This document shows, in pieces, positions 14,755 to 22,032 of a stretch of DNA of 35,631 nucleotides. The position numbers were made by a program, and so were the translations under genes. Under the pieces are notes generated by a model. The model did no database searches. It was not told where the DNA came from and saw nothing but the letters and a program-made list of their open reading frames with translations. Positions within the stretch are counted from its first letter, which is position 1; each line of letters opens with the position of its first letter. The stretch covers positions 1 through 35,631 of the forward strand of contig CAILUD010000061.1 in the NCBI GenBank assembly GCA_903837285.1, written 5' to 3'. This DNA comes from an uncultured Bacteroidota bacterium. GTDB taxonomy: Bacteria > Bacteroidota > Bacteroidia > Bacteroidales > GWA2-32-17.

Positions 14755-15248
14755 TGCCTATAGGGAAAAAGTTTAAAGGCTAAAGTATAAAGTTTAAAGG
14801 CTAAAGTATAAAGTTCAAAGGCTAAAGTTTAAAGGCTAAAGTTTAAAACACAAAGTTCAAAGGCTAAAGTATAAAGTTATAATGTTGAAAGTCCAGAAAC
14901 AAAAGTTCAAAGTAAATAGGTTATTAAGTTACTAAGTTCGTGCGGTGGCACCCCTTCGTCAAGCTCAGGGCAAGCACTTTAGGGTTGGGGTGTGGGGAGG
15001 AAAAGTATAAAGTTTAAAGTTCAAAGGCTAAAGTTTAAAAACACAAAGTTTAAAGTTCAAAGGCTAAAGTATAAAGTTTAAAGGCTAAAAAATTAAAGTC
15101 AATTTGTGCGTGGGCGCCCTTTAGGGTTGGGGTGCGGGATGGAAAAGTATAAAGTTTAAAGGCTAAAGTTTAAAAACACAAAGTTCAAAGATTAAAGGCT
15201 AAAATACAAAGGCTAAAATTTTAAAAAACAAAGTTTAAAGGCTAAAGA
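14755..15248. repeat. Long heptad (AAAGNNN) repeat region with two GC-rich inserts
   Basis: About 490 bases without a gene. Runs of aaaggct/aaagttt/aaagtat/aaagttc units cover 14768-14912, 15001-15100 and 15143-15248 in the same orientation on the plus strand. GC-rich segments at 14939-15000 and 15105-15142 share the core ctttagggttggggtg and are related to the one at 13915-13951. The region separates the MNT/HEPN pair from the four-helix-bundle gene. Confidence 0.8.
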
Positions 15249-15605
15249 TTAAGGTTGTTTTCTTTCTGTTTTGGAGCATATTGCACCTAAAATATTTTTT
15301 AGTTCGGTTGATTCATTGATCAATATTTTACATTCTGGTCTTAGATCTTCTTTTTGCAAAGTGCCATCTATAACTTTTACCCAATAATTGGATTCTCTCA
15401 TTTCCTTTAATGAAATACGAACTTTATTAGTAAAATCTGCTTTGCTTGATGCTCCCTGCGATTCTTCGTAGTTAGCCCCAGATGATGTCGATGATTTTAT
15501 AAGTTGTCGTTTTATAATAAGATACTCTTCTGAATTAGGAATTTTCCGTAGAAAAACAATTACATCTATTGCAAATTTTAAAAGCCTATCAGATAAATTA
15601 TTCAT
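15249..15605 (-). CDS. Four-helix-bundle protein (23S rRNA intervening-sequence type)
   Basis: 118 aa counted from the ATG at 15605; a TTG four codons upstream is possible but less likely. The sequence MNNLSDRLLKFAIDVIVFLR, the central SSTSSGANYEESQGASSKADF and the C-terminal KMRE/LKEMRESNYW-like helix match the family of small four-helix proteins often annotated as S23 or four helix bundle proteins, which are very common in Bacteroidota O-antigen loci. Biochemical role unknown. The gene is flanked by heptad repeats in opposite orientation: AAAG units on its left, CTTT units on its right. Confidence 0.85.
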   Translation of the reverse strand: MNNLSDRLLKFAIDVIVFLRKIPNSEEYLIIKRQLIKSSTSSGANYEESQGASSKADFTNKVRISLKEMRESNYWVKVIDGTLQKEDLRPECKILINESTELKNILGAICSKTERKQP

Positions 15606-15633
15606 ATAAAAAATCAATTATAATTACTCTTTT

Positions 15634-15690
15634 TTTACTTTAAACTTTTCACTTTAGCCTTTTGTCTTTAGCCTTTAAACTTTAGCCATT
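15634..15690. repeat. Heptad array in inverted orientation (CTTTNNN)
   Basis: The plus strand reads ctttaaa, cttttca, ctttagc, cttttgt, ctttagc, ctttaaa, ctttagc in register. This is the reverse complement of the arrays at 13828-15248, so the four-helix-bundle gene lies between inverted arrays. The last bases run into the 3' end of fcl. Confidence 0.75.
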
Positions 15691-16618
15691 AGCCTTGCTT
15701 ACTCATGAAGTCCTCATATGCGATAGATATCCCTTGCTTCATGCTGGTTTTATGTTTCCATCCTAAAGAATGCAATTTCGTAACATCGAGCAGTTTTCGA
15801 GGGGTTCCATCTGGTTTGGTTGTGTCAAATTTTAATTCTCCGGTAAATCCTACAACTTCTTTAACAATATGTGCAAGTTCTTTTATTGAAAACTCATCAC
15901 CTGTACCAATGTTTGTCCAGCCTGATTCGTTGTGGTTTTCCATTAAATAAACACAGGCATCAGCTAGGTCATCTGCAAACATGAATTCACGTAACGGACT
16001 ACCAGTCCCCCAGACAACCACTTCAGATAAATCATTAATTTTTGCTTCATGAAATCTTCGGATAAGTGCCGGAAGTACATGAGAATTTTCAGGATGATAA
16101 TTATCATTAACACCGTACAAATTAGTAGGCATAACAGAAATAAAATTGCTGCCGTATTGCTCACGATAGGCATCACACATTTTTAAACCTGCAATTTTTG
16201 CAATTGCGTATGGTTCGTTTGTAGGTTCTAAAATTCCTGTTAAAAGATGTTCCTCTTTCATTGGCTGTGGAGCATATCTTGGATAAATGCATGATGAACC
16301 TAAAAACAAAAGCTTTTTAACACCATAAATATGTGAGGCATTAATAATATTTGCCTCCATCATCAAATTTTCATAAATAAACTGTGCTTTGTAACTATTG
16401 TTAGCAATAATTCCACCTACTTTTGCAGCAGCAAGAAAAACAAACTCAGGTTTATGCTTTGCAAAAAACTCGTTGCAATTTTGTTGATTTGTTAAATCTA
16501 GCTCATCTAAAGTAGCAGTAACAAAGTTGCTAAAACCTTTATTTTTAAGTGCTCTATAAATTGCCGAACCAACCATTCCTGTATGGCCTGCTATGTAGAT
16601 TTTGGAATCTTTATTCAT
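15689..16618 (-). CDS. fcl: GDP-L-fucose synthase (GDP-4-keto-6-deoxymannose 3,5-epimerase-4-reductase)
   Basis: A 309-aa bifunctional SDR completing GDP-L-fucose from the Gmd product with NADPH. The cofactor motif GHTGMVG is at residues 11-17. LGSSCIYP (107-113) and the Tyr137/Lys141 pair in [10 protein letters not shown] form the active site, and PTNLYG and [13 protein letters not shown] are family signatures. Full length. It is upstream of gmd in the transcript; the reverse order is more usual in enterobacteria, but both occur. The C-terminal codons overlap the inverted heptad array. Confidence 0.96.
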   Translation of the reverse strand: MNKDSKIYIAGHTGMVGSAIYRALKNKGFSNFVTATLDELDLTNQQNCNEFFAKHKPEFVFLAAAKVGGIIANNSYKAQFIYENLMMEANIINASHIYGVKKLLFLGSSCIYPRYAPQPMKEEHLLTGILEPTNEPYAIAKIAGLKMCDAYREQYGSNFISVMPTNLYGVNDNYHPENSHVLPALIRRFHEAKINDLSEVVVWGTGSPLREFMFADDLADACVYLMENHNESGWTNIGTGDEFSIKELAHIVKEVVGFTGELKFDTTKPDGTPRKLLDVTKLHSLGWKHKTSMKQGISIAYEDFMSKQG

Positions 16619-16751
16619 ATAAAAAAGTACAAAGTTGAAAGATTAAAGGCTAAAATTTAAAGGATTAGTTCCAGGTCTATGTCCAAACTGAAGTTTTTTC
16701 ACTTTGGGTTTTGAATTTTTAACTTGGGTTTTGAATTTTGGTATTTGGTTC
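16619..16751. other. Short intergenic repeat stretch
   Basis: A remnant of heptad filler (16626-16663) is followed by a direct repeat of gggttttgaatttt at about 16705-16719 and 16726-16739. No gene. Confidence 0.55.
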
Positions 16752-17807
16752 TTAATTATTATAATAATTCCGGTACCATTCTACAAATCTTCTTATTCCT
16801 TCCTTAACGGGAGTTGCAGGTTTATAGCCAACAGCATTTTCAAGGTGAGTAACATCTGCATGCGTCATTGGAACATCACCCAGTTGCATTGGTAAAAAGT
16901 TTTTTATTGCTGTTTTCCCAACGGCTTCTTCAATGGCTCCAATGTATTCCATAAGTTTTATGGGTGAGGAATTACCAATATTAAAAAGTCTGTAAGGTGC
17001 CGGAGATGTTGCAGGATCAGGATGTTCGCCTTTCCATTCTTTATTACCTGTAGGTGGGTTATCAATCACTCTGGTTATTCCTTCAACTATATCATCAATA
17101 TATGTGAAATCGCGAACCATATTTCCATTATTAAAAACATCTATTGGCTTACCTTCAATAATTGCTTTTGTAAATAAAAACAATGCCATATCTGGCCTTC
17201 CTTTTGGACCATATACTGTAAAGAATCTAAGGCCTGTTGTTGGAACATTAAACAAATGACTATACGTATGAGCCATTAACTCATTAGATTTTTTAGAGGC
17301 AGCGTATAAACTTATTGGATGATCTACATTATCTGCAACTGAAAGTGGCATTTTTGCATTTAAACCATAAACGCTGGAACTGCTTGCATAAACAAAGTGC
17401 CTAACAGGCAATTCTCTCGCAGCTTCAAGTAAATTAATAAAGCCAACAATATTTGAGTTTATATACGCATGAGGATTTTCGAGCGAATAACGAACACCAG
17501 CTTGAGCTGCCAGATTACAAACAGCATCTGGTTTAAAAGTTTTAAATACGTTTTTAACTGTTGTTAAATCTTCGAGCTGAGTTTTAATAAACGAATAATT
17601 TGAGTAAACATTACTTTGAATTATTTCATTTTCTATAATGTTATTTTTTTCAATACCCACTTCATTTAATCGCGAATATTTTAGGTTAACATCATAGTAA
17701 TCATTAATACAATCGAGCCCAAGAACAACATCTCCCCTATCAATTAATTTTTTAACCAAGTGGGAGCCGATGAAGCCTGCGGCGCCGGTGACGAGGATTT
17801 TACTCAT
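16752..17807 (-). CDS. UDP-glucuronate 4-epimerase-like NAD-dependent epimerase
   Basis: A 351-aa extended [13 protein letters not shown] is at residues 8-17, [18 protein letters not shown] follows the cofactor strand as in UDP-glucuronate 4-epimerases, the catalytic Ser block ASSSSVYG is at 141-148, and Tyr168/Lys172 are in [26 protein letters not shown] and the downstream [13 protein letters not shown] are also characteristic. It would supply UDP-galacturonate for the polysaccharide. Specificity for glucuronate over other UDP sugars is inferred from overall similarity. It is the most upstream sugar-nucleotide gene in the operon seen here. Confidence 0.88.
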   Translation of the reverse strand: MSKILVTGAAGFIGSHLVKKLIDRGDVVLGLDCINDYYDVNLKYSRLNEVGIEKNNIIENEIIQSNVYSNYSFIKTQLEDLTTVKNVFKTFKPDAVCNLAAQAGVRYSLENPHAYINSNIVGFINLLEAARELPVRHFVYASSSSVYGLNAKMPLSVADNVDHPISLYAASKKSNELMAHTYSHLFNVPTTGLRFFTVYGPKGRPDMALFLFTKAIIEGKPIDVFNNGNMVRDFTYIDDIVEGITRVIDNPPTGNKEWKGEHPDPATSPAPYRLFNIGNSSPIKLMEYIGAIEEAVGKTAIKNFLPMQLGDVPMTHADVTHLENAVGYKPATPVKEGIRRFVEWYRNYYNN

Positions 17808-17906
17808 ATTATTAAATTAAAAACAATTTGAAAATAAAAAAGTGCCTGAAGTACTTAAAGTTTGTAAAGTTGAAAAACAAGAAAACTATGAACTGAGGAA
17901 AACACA

Positions 17907-18527
17907 CTAAATACTATTTACATATTCAAGTAAATTGTTAGAAATTTCCTTTTTAACATTTTCCCAATTCATTTTTATTAGCATTTTCGGGTCTTCTTCT
18001 TCATTTGCATCATCAAAATAAGAAAGGCTTTTTAATGCAAGCATTACCGAAGCATCGTTAAATTTATGTTTATAAAAATTAAATATTTCAGTCAAATTAT
18101 AATATTCAAATAAGCATTTAATATCTATAAAATCTTTTTTTGATCCCCTTCCGGTAATAGCAGCAATTTTCATTGCTGCAATATCCTTTTTATCAGCTAA
18201 TCTTATATTATCTTCAAAAATAATATCTTCTAACCACTGATATGGATAATTTACAAAATCAACTTTTATTCCTTCAATTAAATAGATATTAATGTTCTTT
18301 GTTTTTTTTATAATGGTATTGGAACCTAATTTGTTTAAAATCTTTGCTAATTCATATTCATCAACATCTAACTTTCCGAATAAATCAATATCTATTGATT
18401 GTCGATGTCCAATTTGCAATGCAAGTGAAGTTCCTCCTACAAGTCGGAGTTCATTAAACTCGTCAATTTGCATTAACTTTTTTAAAAGTTCCAGTGTTTT
18501 GGGTTCGACTGTTTTGTAGTGCAACAT
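17907..18527 (-). CDS. AbiEii/AbiGii-type nucleotidyltransferase, second copy
   Basis: A 206-aa protein starting MLHYKTVEPKTLELLKKLM, the usual N-terminus of this AbiEii subgroup. LVGGTSLALQIGHRQSIDIDLF carries GGTS (31-34) and Asp46/Asp48. IAAITGRGSKKDFIDI supplies the Lys/Arg-rich segment that follows in the family. It differs clearly from the AbiEii-type protein encoded at 11551-12168, so the two are not a recent duplication. It overlaps its partner gene by 46 bases. Predicted toxin or abortive-infection component; experimental function unknown. Confidence 0.85.
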   Translation of the reverse strand: MLHYKTVEPKTLELLKKLMQIDEFNELRLVGGTSLALQIGHRQSIDIDLFGKLDVDEYELAKILNKLGSNTIIKKTKNINIYLIEGIKVDFVNYPYQWLEDIIFEDNIRLADKKDIAAMKIAAITGRGSKKDFIDIKCLFEYYNLTEIFNFYKHKFNDASVMLALKSLSYFDDANEEEDPKMLIKMNWENVKKEISNNLLEYVNSI

Positions 18528-18802
18528 AAAAAATTCTCTTTAGGGATATTAGCTAAAACAGAGATAAATGAAACAGATTTATTGTCAAGATCTTTCAAGT
18601 TAATTGATATTTGAGCTATTTCTTCGATACCATAATATTTGTAAATAATTTGCCAATCGTTTAATAAACCATATTCTAAAACACGCTGTATAAGCCATTT
18701 TTTATTTCTACTCATATCAATTTTTGCTATATCAACATCCCAAAAAAGATGAGATGAAAATAGACTCATATTAATTTCTGCATTTTGTTTAAGAATTGCC
18801 AT
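18482..18802 (-). CDS. Small partner of second AbiEii-type gene (DUF6922-like)
   Basis: A 106-aa protein with SSHLFWDVDIAKIDMSRNKKW near the N-terminus and VLEYGLLNDWQIIYKYYGIEEI in the middle, the pattern of the short proteins encoded upstream of AbiEii-type nucleotidyltransferases. Its 3' end overlaps the downstream gene by 46 bases, so its last 15 codons are read in two frames. Likely antitoxin or regulator by pairing only. Confidence 0.75.
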   Translation of the reverse strand: MAILKQNAEINMSLFSSHLFWDVDIAKIDMSRNKKWLIQRVLEYGLLNDWQIIYKYYGIEEIAQISINLKDLDNKSVSFISVLANIPKENFLCCTTKQSNPKHWNF

Positions 18803-18871
18803 TTACTAAGTATAAAAGTCAAAACAATATTGAATTACTAAAAATAATACTTTTAATTTATTTTAGTAACG

Positions 18872-19037
18872 TGAGTTCGAAATAAGAAAACGTTGTTAGT
18901 TCGCCGCAGCAAAGAGTGAAATTCTTTCAGAATTTTGTATCGAAAACTAGTCGTTTTGTTCATTTCGATACAAATTTTCTTCGAAAATTCACTCAATATA
19001 ACAAAACTTTGTATTCTATTATTTTATTTCGAACTCA
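18872..19037. repeat. 166-bp imperfect inverted repeat, MITE-like
   Basis: The ends TGAGTTCGAAATAA (18872-18885) and its exact complement TTATTTCGAACTCA (19024-19037) enclose further paired blocks, including tttgtatcgaaa (18934-18945) against tttcgatacaaa (18963-18974) and gagtgaa against ttcactc. The element can fold into one long hairpin centred near 18954. It contains no open frame, as expected of a non-autonomous mobile element. Target-site duplication is not clear. Confidence 0.65.
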
Positions 19038-19094
19038 GATTAAAGTATTTTAAATTTGGAATTTGAGACTTGGAAATTTAATTTTTGGGATTTC

Positions 19095-19637
19095 TTATTT
19101 GTCCTTTGAATAAATTAACAATCTAGATTCGTTTCCGTTTTTTTGTTTTTTGTAATCTAAAAATTCTTCTGATAACATATTTATATACCTAATCTTTCTA
19201 TGGATTAGCCTTTCTGTTTTTTCAATTAAATCTGAGAGATATGAGCGATCAAGATGATTTGCTATAATCATTAAATCTATCACCTGGCTATCCTTTCCAT
19301 TTGCAAAATCGCCAGTAATGTATACTTTTTCAATTTCACCTAAACGCGATAAGATTTTATCTACAATCTGATCGATTCCAATAAATTTCTTTAAAATATT
19401 CTGAATATCTGGAAAAATAGGATGCTTAATATTTGCCTGGTAAATCTTTTTGTTTCCTTTCATATGTGTTTCGAGCAAACCAGCTGATTCAAAGCGATTA
19501 AGCTCTAACCTAATTGCATTTGTTGATTCTCCAAACTCACACTCAAGTCCACGCAAATATGCACTAGACTTGCTGTTTAGGAAAAATTTCAACAACAATT
19601 TAAGTCTTGTTTTAGAAGAAATAAGAGTATCTAACAT
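19095..19637 (-). CDS. Winged-helix protein with degenerate nucleotidyltransferase domain
   Basis: A 180-aa protein. Residues 1-70 form a winged-helix DNA-binding domain (SSKTRLKLLLKFFLN, AYLRGLECEFGESTNAIRLEL as recognition helix, SAGLLETHMKGNKKIYQAN as the wing). Residues 90-180 resemble a nucleotidyltransferase: VYITGDFANG in place of the usual GSFARG, and only one of the two metal-binding acids kept (Asp121; the first position is Val119). It is probably a catalytically dead regulator. Such genes are frequent near the head of Bacteroidota polysaccharide operons. It is the first gene after the NusG paralogue, separated by a 128-base leader that holds a hairpin. Confidence 0.8.
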   Translation of the reverse strand: MLDTLISSKTRLKLLLKFFLNSKSSAYLRGLECEFGESTNAIRLELNRFESAGLLETHMKGNKKIYQANIKHPIFPDIQNILKKFIGIDQIVDKILSRLGEIEKVYITGDFANGKDSQVIDLMIIANHLDRSYLSDLIEKTERLIHRKIRYINMLSEEFLDYKKQKNGNESRLLIYSKDK

Positions 19638-19702
19638 GAAAATTAATTGTTTCTGTGTAAAGTGTTATAGAGTGCTAAAAAAAGGCTAAAAAGATAATTT
19701 TA

Positions 19703-19721
19703 TCACGGCACAGCCCCGTGA
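19703..19721 (-). promoter_or_regulatory. Hairpin in leader after the NusG paralogue
   Basis: TCACGG and CCGTGA pair perfectly across a 7-base loop. On the minus strand the hairpin is followed by a T-rich run that includes tctttttagcc and ttttttt. It may act as an attenuator or pause site that the adjacent NusG paralogue helps RNA polymerase to cross; this role is inference. Confidence 0.4.
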
Positions 19722-19765
19722 GTCACATATTGAGCCCACAAGGAAAAACGAAAACTATTTTATAA

Positions 19766-20266
19766 TCAACAAGCTACAACATAAGCTGGTGGAATTGTTA
19801 CCAAAACCCCATGACTAATAGAAATAATTCTAATAAGTATCTTTTGTTGTCCTGCATTTTGAATATATTCACCTGTTAACCCAGCTAAAGAGCCATTTGT
19901 AATTTGCACCTTCTGCCCTTTCTCAAAAGTTAACGGAACCACTTCTAGCTGTAAATTTGAATCACAAAGTAACTTTATGACTTCAATTTCATTATCCCGA
20001 ACAATTCCTGGTTTTCCATCATGCCATATATAACGAATTGCTCCGTTAGCTTTTAATGGTTCGAGATATTTATATGGCAATATCTGAACAAAACAATATG
20101 ATTTAAACAATGGCTCAACAATCCACTTTTTTCTATCGCTCCATTGCTTAAGTGTTTTTTGAGTAGGAAGGTACGAATTAATACCTGTTTGCAAAAGTTC
20201 ATCGGCAACCTTCTGCTCATAGCGAGGCTTAGTGTACAAGGCAAACCAGGTAAGTTTGTTCAACAT
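19766..20266 (-). CDS. NusG-family transcription antiterminator (UpxY-like)
   Basis: A 166-aa NusG paralogue. The N-terminal NGN domain starts LTWFALYTKPRYEQKVADEL with the W-x-A-L-Y-T-K-P-R-x-E signature and includes SYLPTQKTLKQWSDRKK. A C-terminal KOW domain follows from about residue 110 (FEKGQKVQITNGSLAGLTGEY). In Bacteroides such proteins (UpxY) prevent premature termination within their own polysaccharide operon. Its position as first gene of a 20-kb sugar locus supports the same role. A 10-bp-stem hairpin (20275-20301) sits immediately upstream of the start codon and could take part in autoregulation. Confidence 0.92.
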   Translation of the reverse strand: MLNKLTWFALYTKPRYEQKVADELLQTGINSYLPTQKTLKQWSDRKKWIVEPLFKSYCFVQILPYKYLEPLKANGAIRYIWHDGKPGIVRDNEIEVIKLLCDSNLQLEVVPLTFEKGQKVQITNGSLAGLTGEYIQNAGQQKILIRIISISHGVLVTIPPAYVVAC

Positions 20267-20274
20267 TTGTAAAA

Positions 20275-20301
20275 TTATTGAGTAGTAAAATTACTCAATA
20301 A
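20275..20301 (-). promoter_or_regulatory. Hairpin just upstream of the NusG paralogue start
   Basis: ttattgagta (20275-20284) and tactcaataa (20292-20301) pair over 10 bases with a 7-base loop, ending 9 bases before the ATG at 20266. The position suits an operator or an RNA structure affecting translation or antitermination. No regulator is identified. Confidence 0.5.
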
Positions 20302-20335
20302 GTAATAAATAAACAAATTTTTTGGTGAATATTTT

Positions 20336-20377
20336 ATAAAAAGGTAAAAGATTACCAGGTATTTCTATAAAAATACC
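20336..20377 (-). terminator. Probable intrinsic terminator after the MORN-like gene
   Basis: Read on the minus strand, two hairpins follow the stop codon at 20385: ggtattt/aaatacc (20377-20358) and ggtaa/ttacc (20356-20343). The second is followed directly by ttttt. This would separate the MORN-like gene from the NusG-led operon. Confidence 0.5.
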
Positions 20378-20384
20378 ATAAAAA

Positions 20385-21227
20385 TTAATCGTTATAAATT
20401 ATGTTTACAATATTACCATTCTTGTAAACCGAAGTTTTTGTAAGCTTTCCTGTTTCGTCATAATAATAGCGTTTACCATCTATTAATTTGCCATCTTTCC
20501 AGTCACCCTCGCGTTCCTTTTTTCTATCTTTTGTATAAGTTACATTAAAACCATTTCCTGTAAACAACCCAACATTATTATTAACAGGTGTTTTGTTTTC
20601 GTTTATAATAACATTTTTATTATCCTGAACCTGATTAGTGTTATTATTTGAAGGTGTAAATATTTTAACACTTGCTTCATCTAGTTGACCATTATTAAAA
20701 GTTTTTTCAGCCACGAGTTTTCCGGTATCATCAAATTCTTTTATAGTTCCGGCTTCTTTTCCTTCATTCCACTCGCCCTCTATCATTATTTTACCATTTT
20801 CGTGATAATATTTCTGAACTCCGGTTCGCTTACCCTGTTCGCTATATTTCCATTCATAAGAAGGTTTTCCGTTCGGGAAATTATATTTGTACTCACCAAC
20901 CCACTTATTTCCTTTCCAAATGCCCTCTTCACTTACAATTCCAGTCTGATAATAAAATTTTGCATAGCCGTCAGGCTTATTTTCGACAAATGTAATTTCC
21001 TGTTTTATAGCTCCATCTGCATAATAACCCTTCCAAATTCCAGTTTTTAAATTATTGGCATATTTACCCTCTTCAGCTTTTTTACCGTTTTCATCATTAA
21101 CTACCCAGTAACCTTGTTTAAGGTTATTGGCATCAACTTTATTAATAGAATCTTTTTGTCCGAAAGAATTAACGGATACCATTAAAATACAGACCAATAC
21201 GCTTAAATAATTCATCTTATATTCCAT
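20385..21227 (-). CDS. Exported MORN/YwqK-repeat protein
   Basis: A 280-aa protein with an N-terminal signal peptide (hydrophobic stretch LSVLVCILMVSVNSFG). Met5 (ATG at 21215) gives a more usual signal-peptide start than Met1. Residues 35-180 are a series of MORN/YwqK-like repeats of about 22 residues, such as GIWKGYYADGAIKQE, YAKFYYQTGIVSEEG and GVQKYYHENGKIMIEG. A low-complexity N/V-rich linker (190-220) is followed by two more repeats, including DGKRYYYDETGKLTK. Proteins of this type are abundant in Bacteroidota and are probably periplasmic or surface scaffolds. Precise role unknown. It is a separate transcription unit from the sugar operon. Confidence 0.75.
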   Translation of the reverse strand: MEYKMNYLSVLVCILMVSVNSFGQKDSINKVDANNLKQGYWVVNDENGKKAEEGKYANNLKTGIWKGYYADGAIKQEITFVENKPDGYAKFYYQTGIVSEEGIWKGNKWVGEYKYNFPNGKPSYEWKYSEQGKRTGVQKYYHENGKIMIEGEWNEGKEAGTIKEFDDTGKLVAEKTFNNGQLDEASVKIFTPSNNNTNQVQDNKNVIINENKTPVNNNVGLFTGNGFNVTYTKDRKKEREGDWKDGKLIDGKRYYYDETGKLTKTSVYKNGNIVNIIYND

Positions 21228-21324
21228 TCTTTTAATTGTTCAACTTTGTTTTTACGAATCATTTTAAAATATTGTTTCAAAAATCGAACCTTTTTACTAT
21301 TTTTATTACACAAATTTTATTTTT

Positions 21325-22032
21325 GTGAAAGATATTGAACCCATTACGCCAAAGTTAAATAAAGGAAAACACTTCATTCAACGTTTAATAGAAAACGGCG
21401 AAGGTAAGCATCTTGATTTTAAATTTGAAATTTCTGATGCTAAAAAAATTGCACGTTCTCTTGCAGCCTTTGCAAATACAGAAGGTGGAACTCTTTTGGT
21501 AGGTGTAAAAGATAATGGTGTAATAGCTGGTGTAAGAAGCGAAGAAGAAATATACATGATTCAGGCTGCAGCTGAAATGTACTGTAAACCAAAACTATCT
21601 GTTAAAATTCAATCGTGGAATCTTTTTGGAAAAATAGTTCTTGAGGTAAATGTTGAAAAAAGTAAAACAATTCCACATTTAGCACAAAACGAGAATAAAA
21701 CCTGGATTGCATGGATTAGAGTTAACGACCAGAATATTATTGCCAATAAAGTTTTGCAAGAAGTTTGGGCTCTTTCAAAGAATAAGAATGGAATTACATT
21801 AAAATACAGTAAAAATGAAGAACAGTTATTGCATTTCCTTTTTAAAAACTCTAAAATCACTTTATCAGGATTTTGCAAACTATCATATATTTCAGAATTA
21901 GAAGCGATACAAATAATATCGAGGTTAGTAGTTTTAAAAATTGTTGAAATAGAATTTTCTGAAACGGAAACGTACTATTTGTTAAGAAATAATTTTAATA
22001 TTGAAAAATACAAAAAAGATTTTAACGATTAG
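21325..22032 (+). CDS. AlbA_2/Schlafen-like ATP-binding domain protein
   Basis: 235 aa from a GTG start. No ATG is available upstream, and the first in-frame ATG downstream lies inside the conserved domain. ENGEGKHLDFKFEIS (about residues 20-34), ARSLAAFANTEGGTLLVGVKDNG and IAGVRSEEEIY are the core of the AlbA_2 (divergent AAA_4/Schlafen) domain. The C-terminal third looks like a winged helix (KNSKITLSGFCKLSYISELEA). The family includes putative regulators and nucleic-acid-binding proteins; function here is unknown. It converges on aroC with an 11-base overlap of the two 3' ends. Confidence 0.75.
   Translation: MKDIEPITPKLNKGKHFIQRLIENGEGKHLDFKFEISDAKKIARSLAAFANTEGGTLLVGVKDNGVIAGVRSEEEIYMIQAAAEMYCKPKLSVKIQSWNLFGKIVLEVNVEKSKTIPHLAQNENKTWIAWIRVNDQNIIANKVLQEVWALSKNKNGITLKYSKNEEQLLHFLFKNSKITLSGFCKLSYISELEAIQIISRLVVLKIVEIEFSETETYYLLRNNFNIEKYKKDFND

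Noticed and set aside
13828..15252. CRISPR array
   Set aside because: The repeats have a 7-base period with no spacers of constant length, no 25-36-base repeat and no cas genes.
15606..15617. TTG start for the four-helix-bundle gene
   Set aside because: Only four codons are added and the family usually begins at the MNNLSDRL position, so the ATG at 15605 was preferred.
21318..21325. TATTTTTG as a promoter -7 element for the AlbA_2-type gene
   Set aside because: It matches TAnnTTTG but its last base is the first base of the GTG start codon, so transcription would begin inside the gene and there is no suitable later start.
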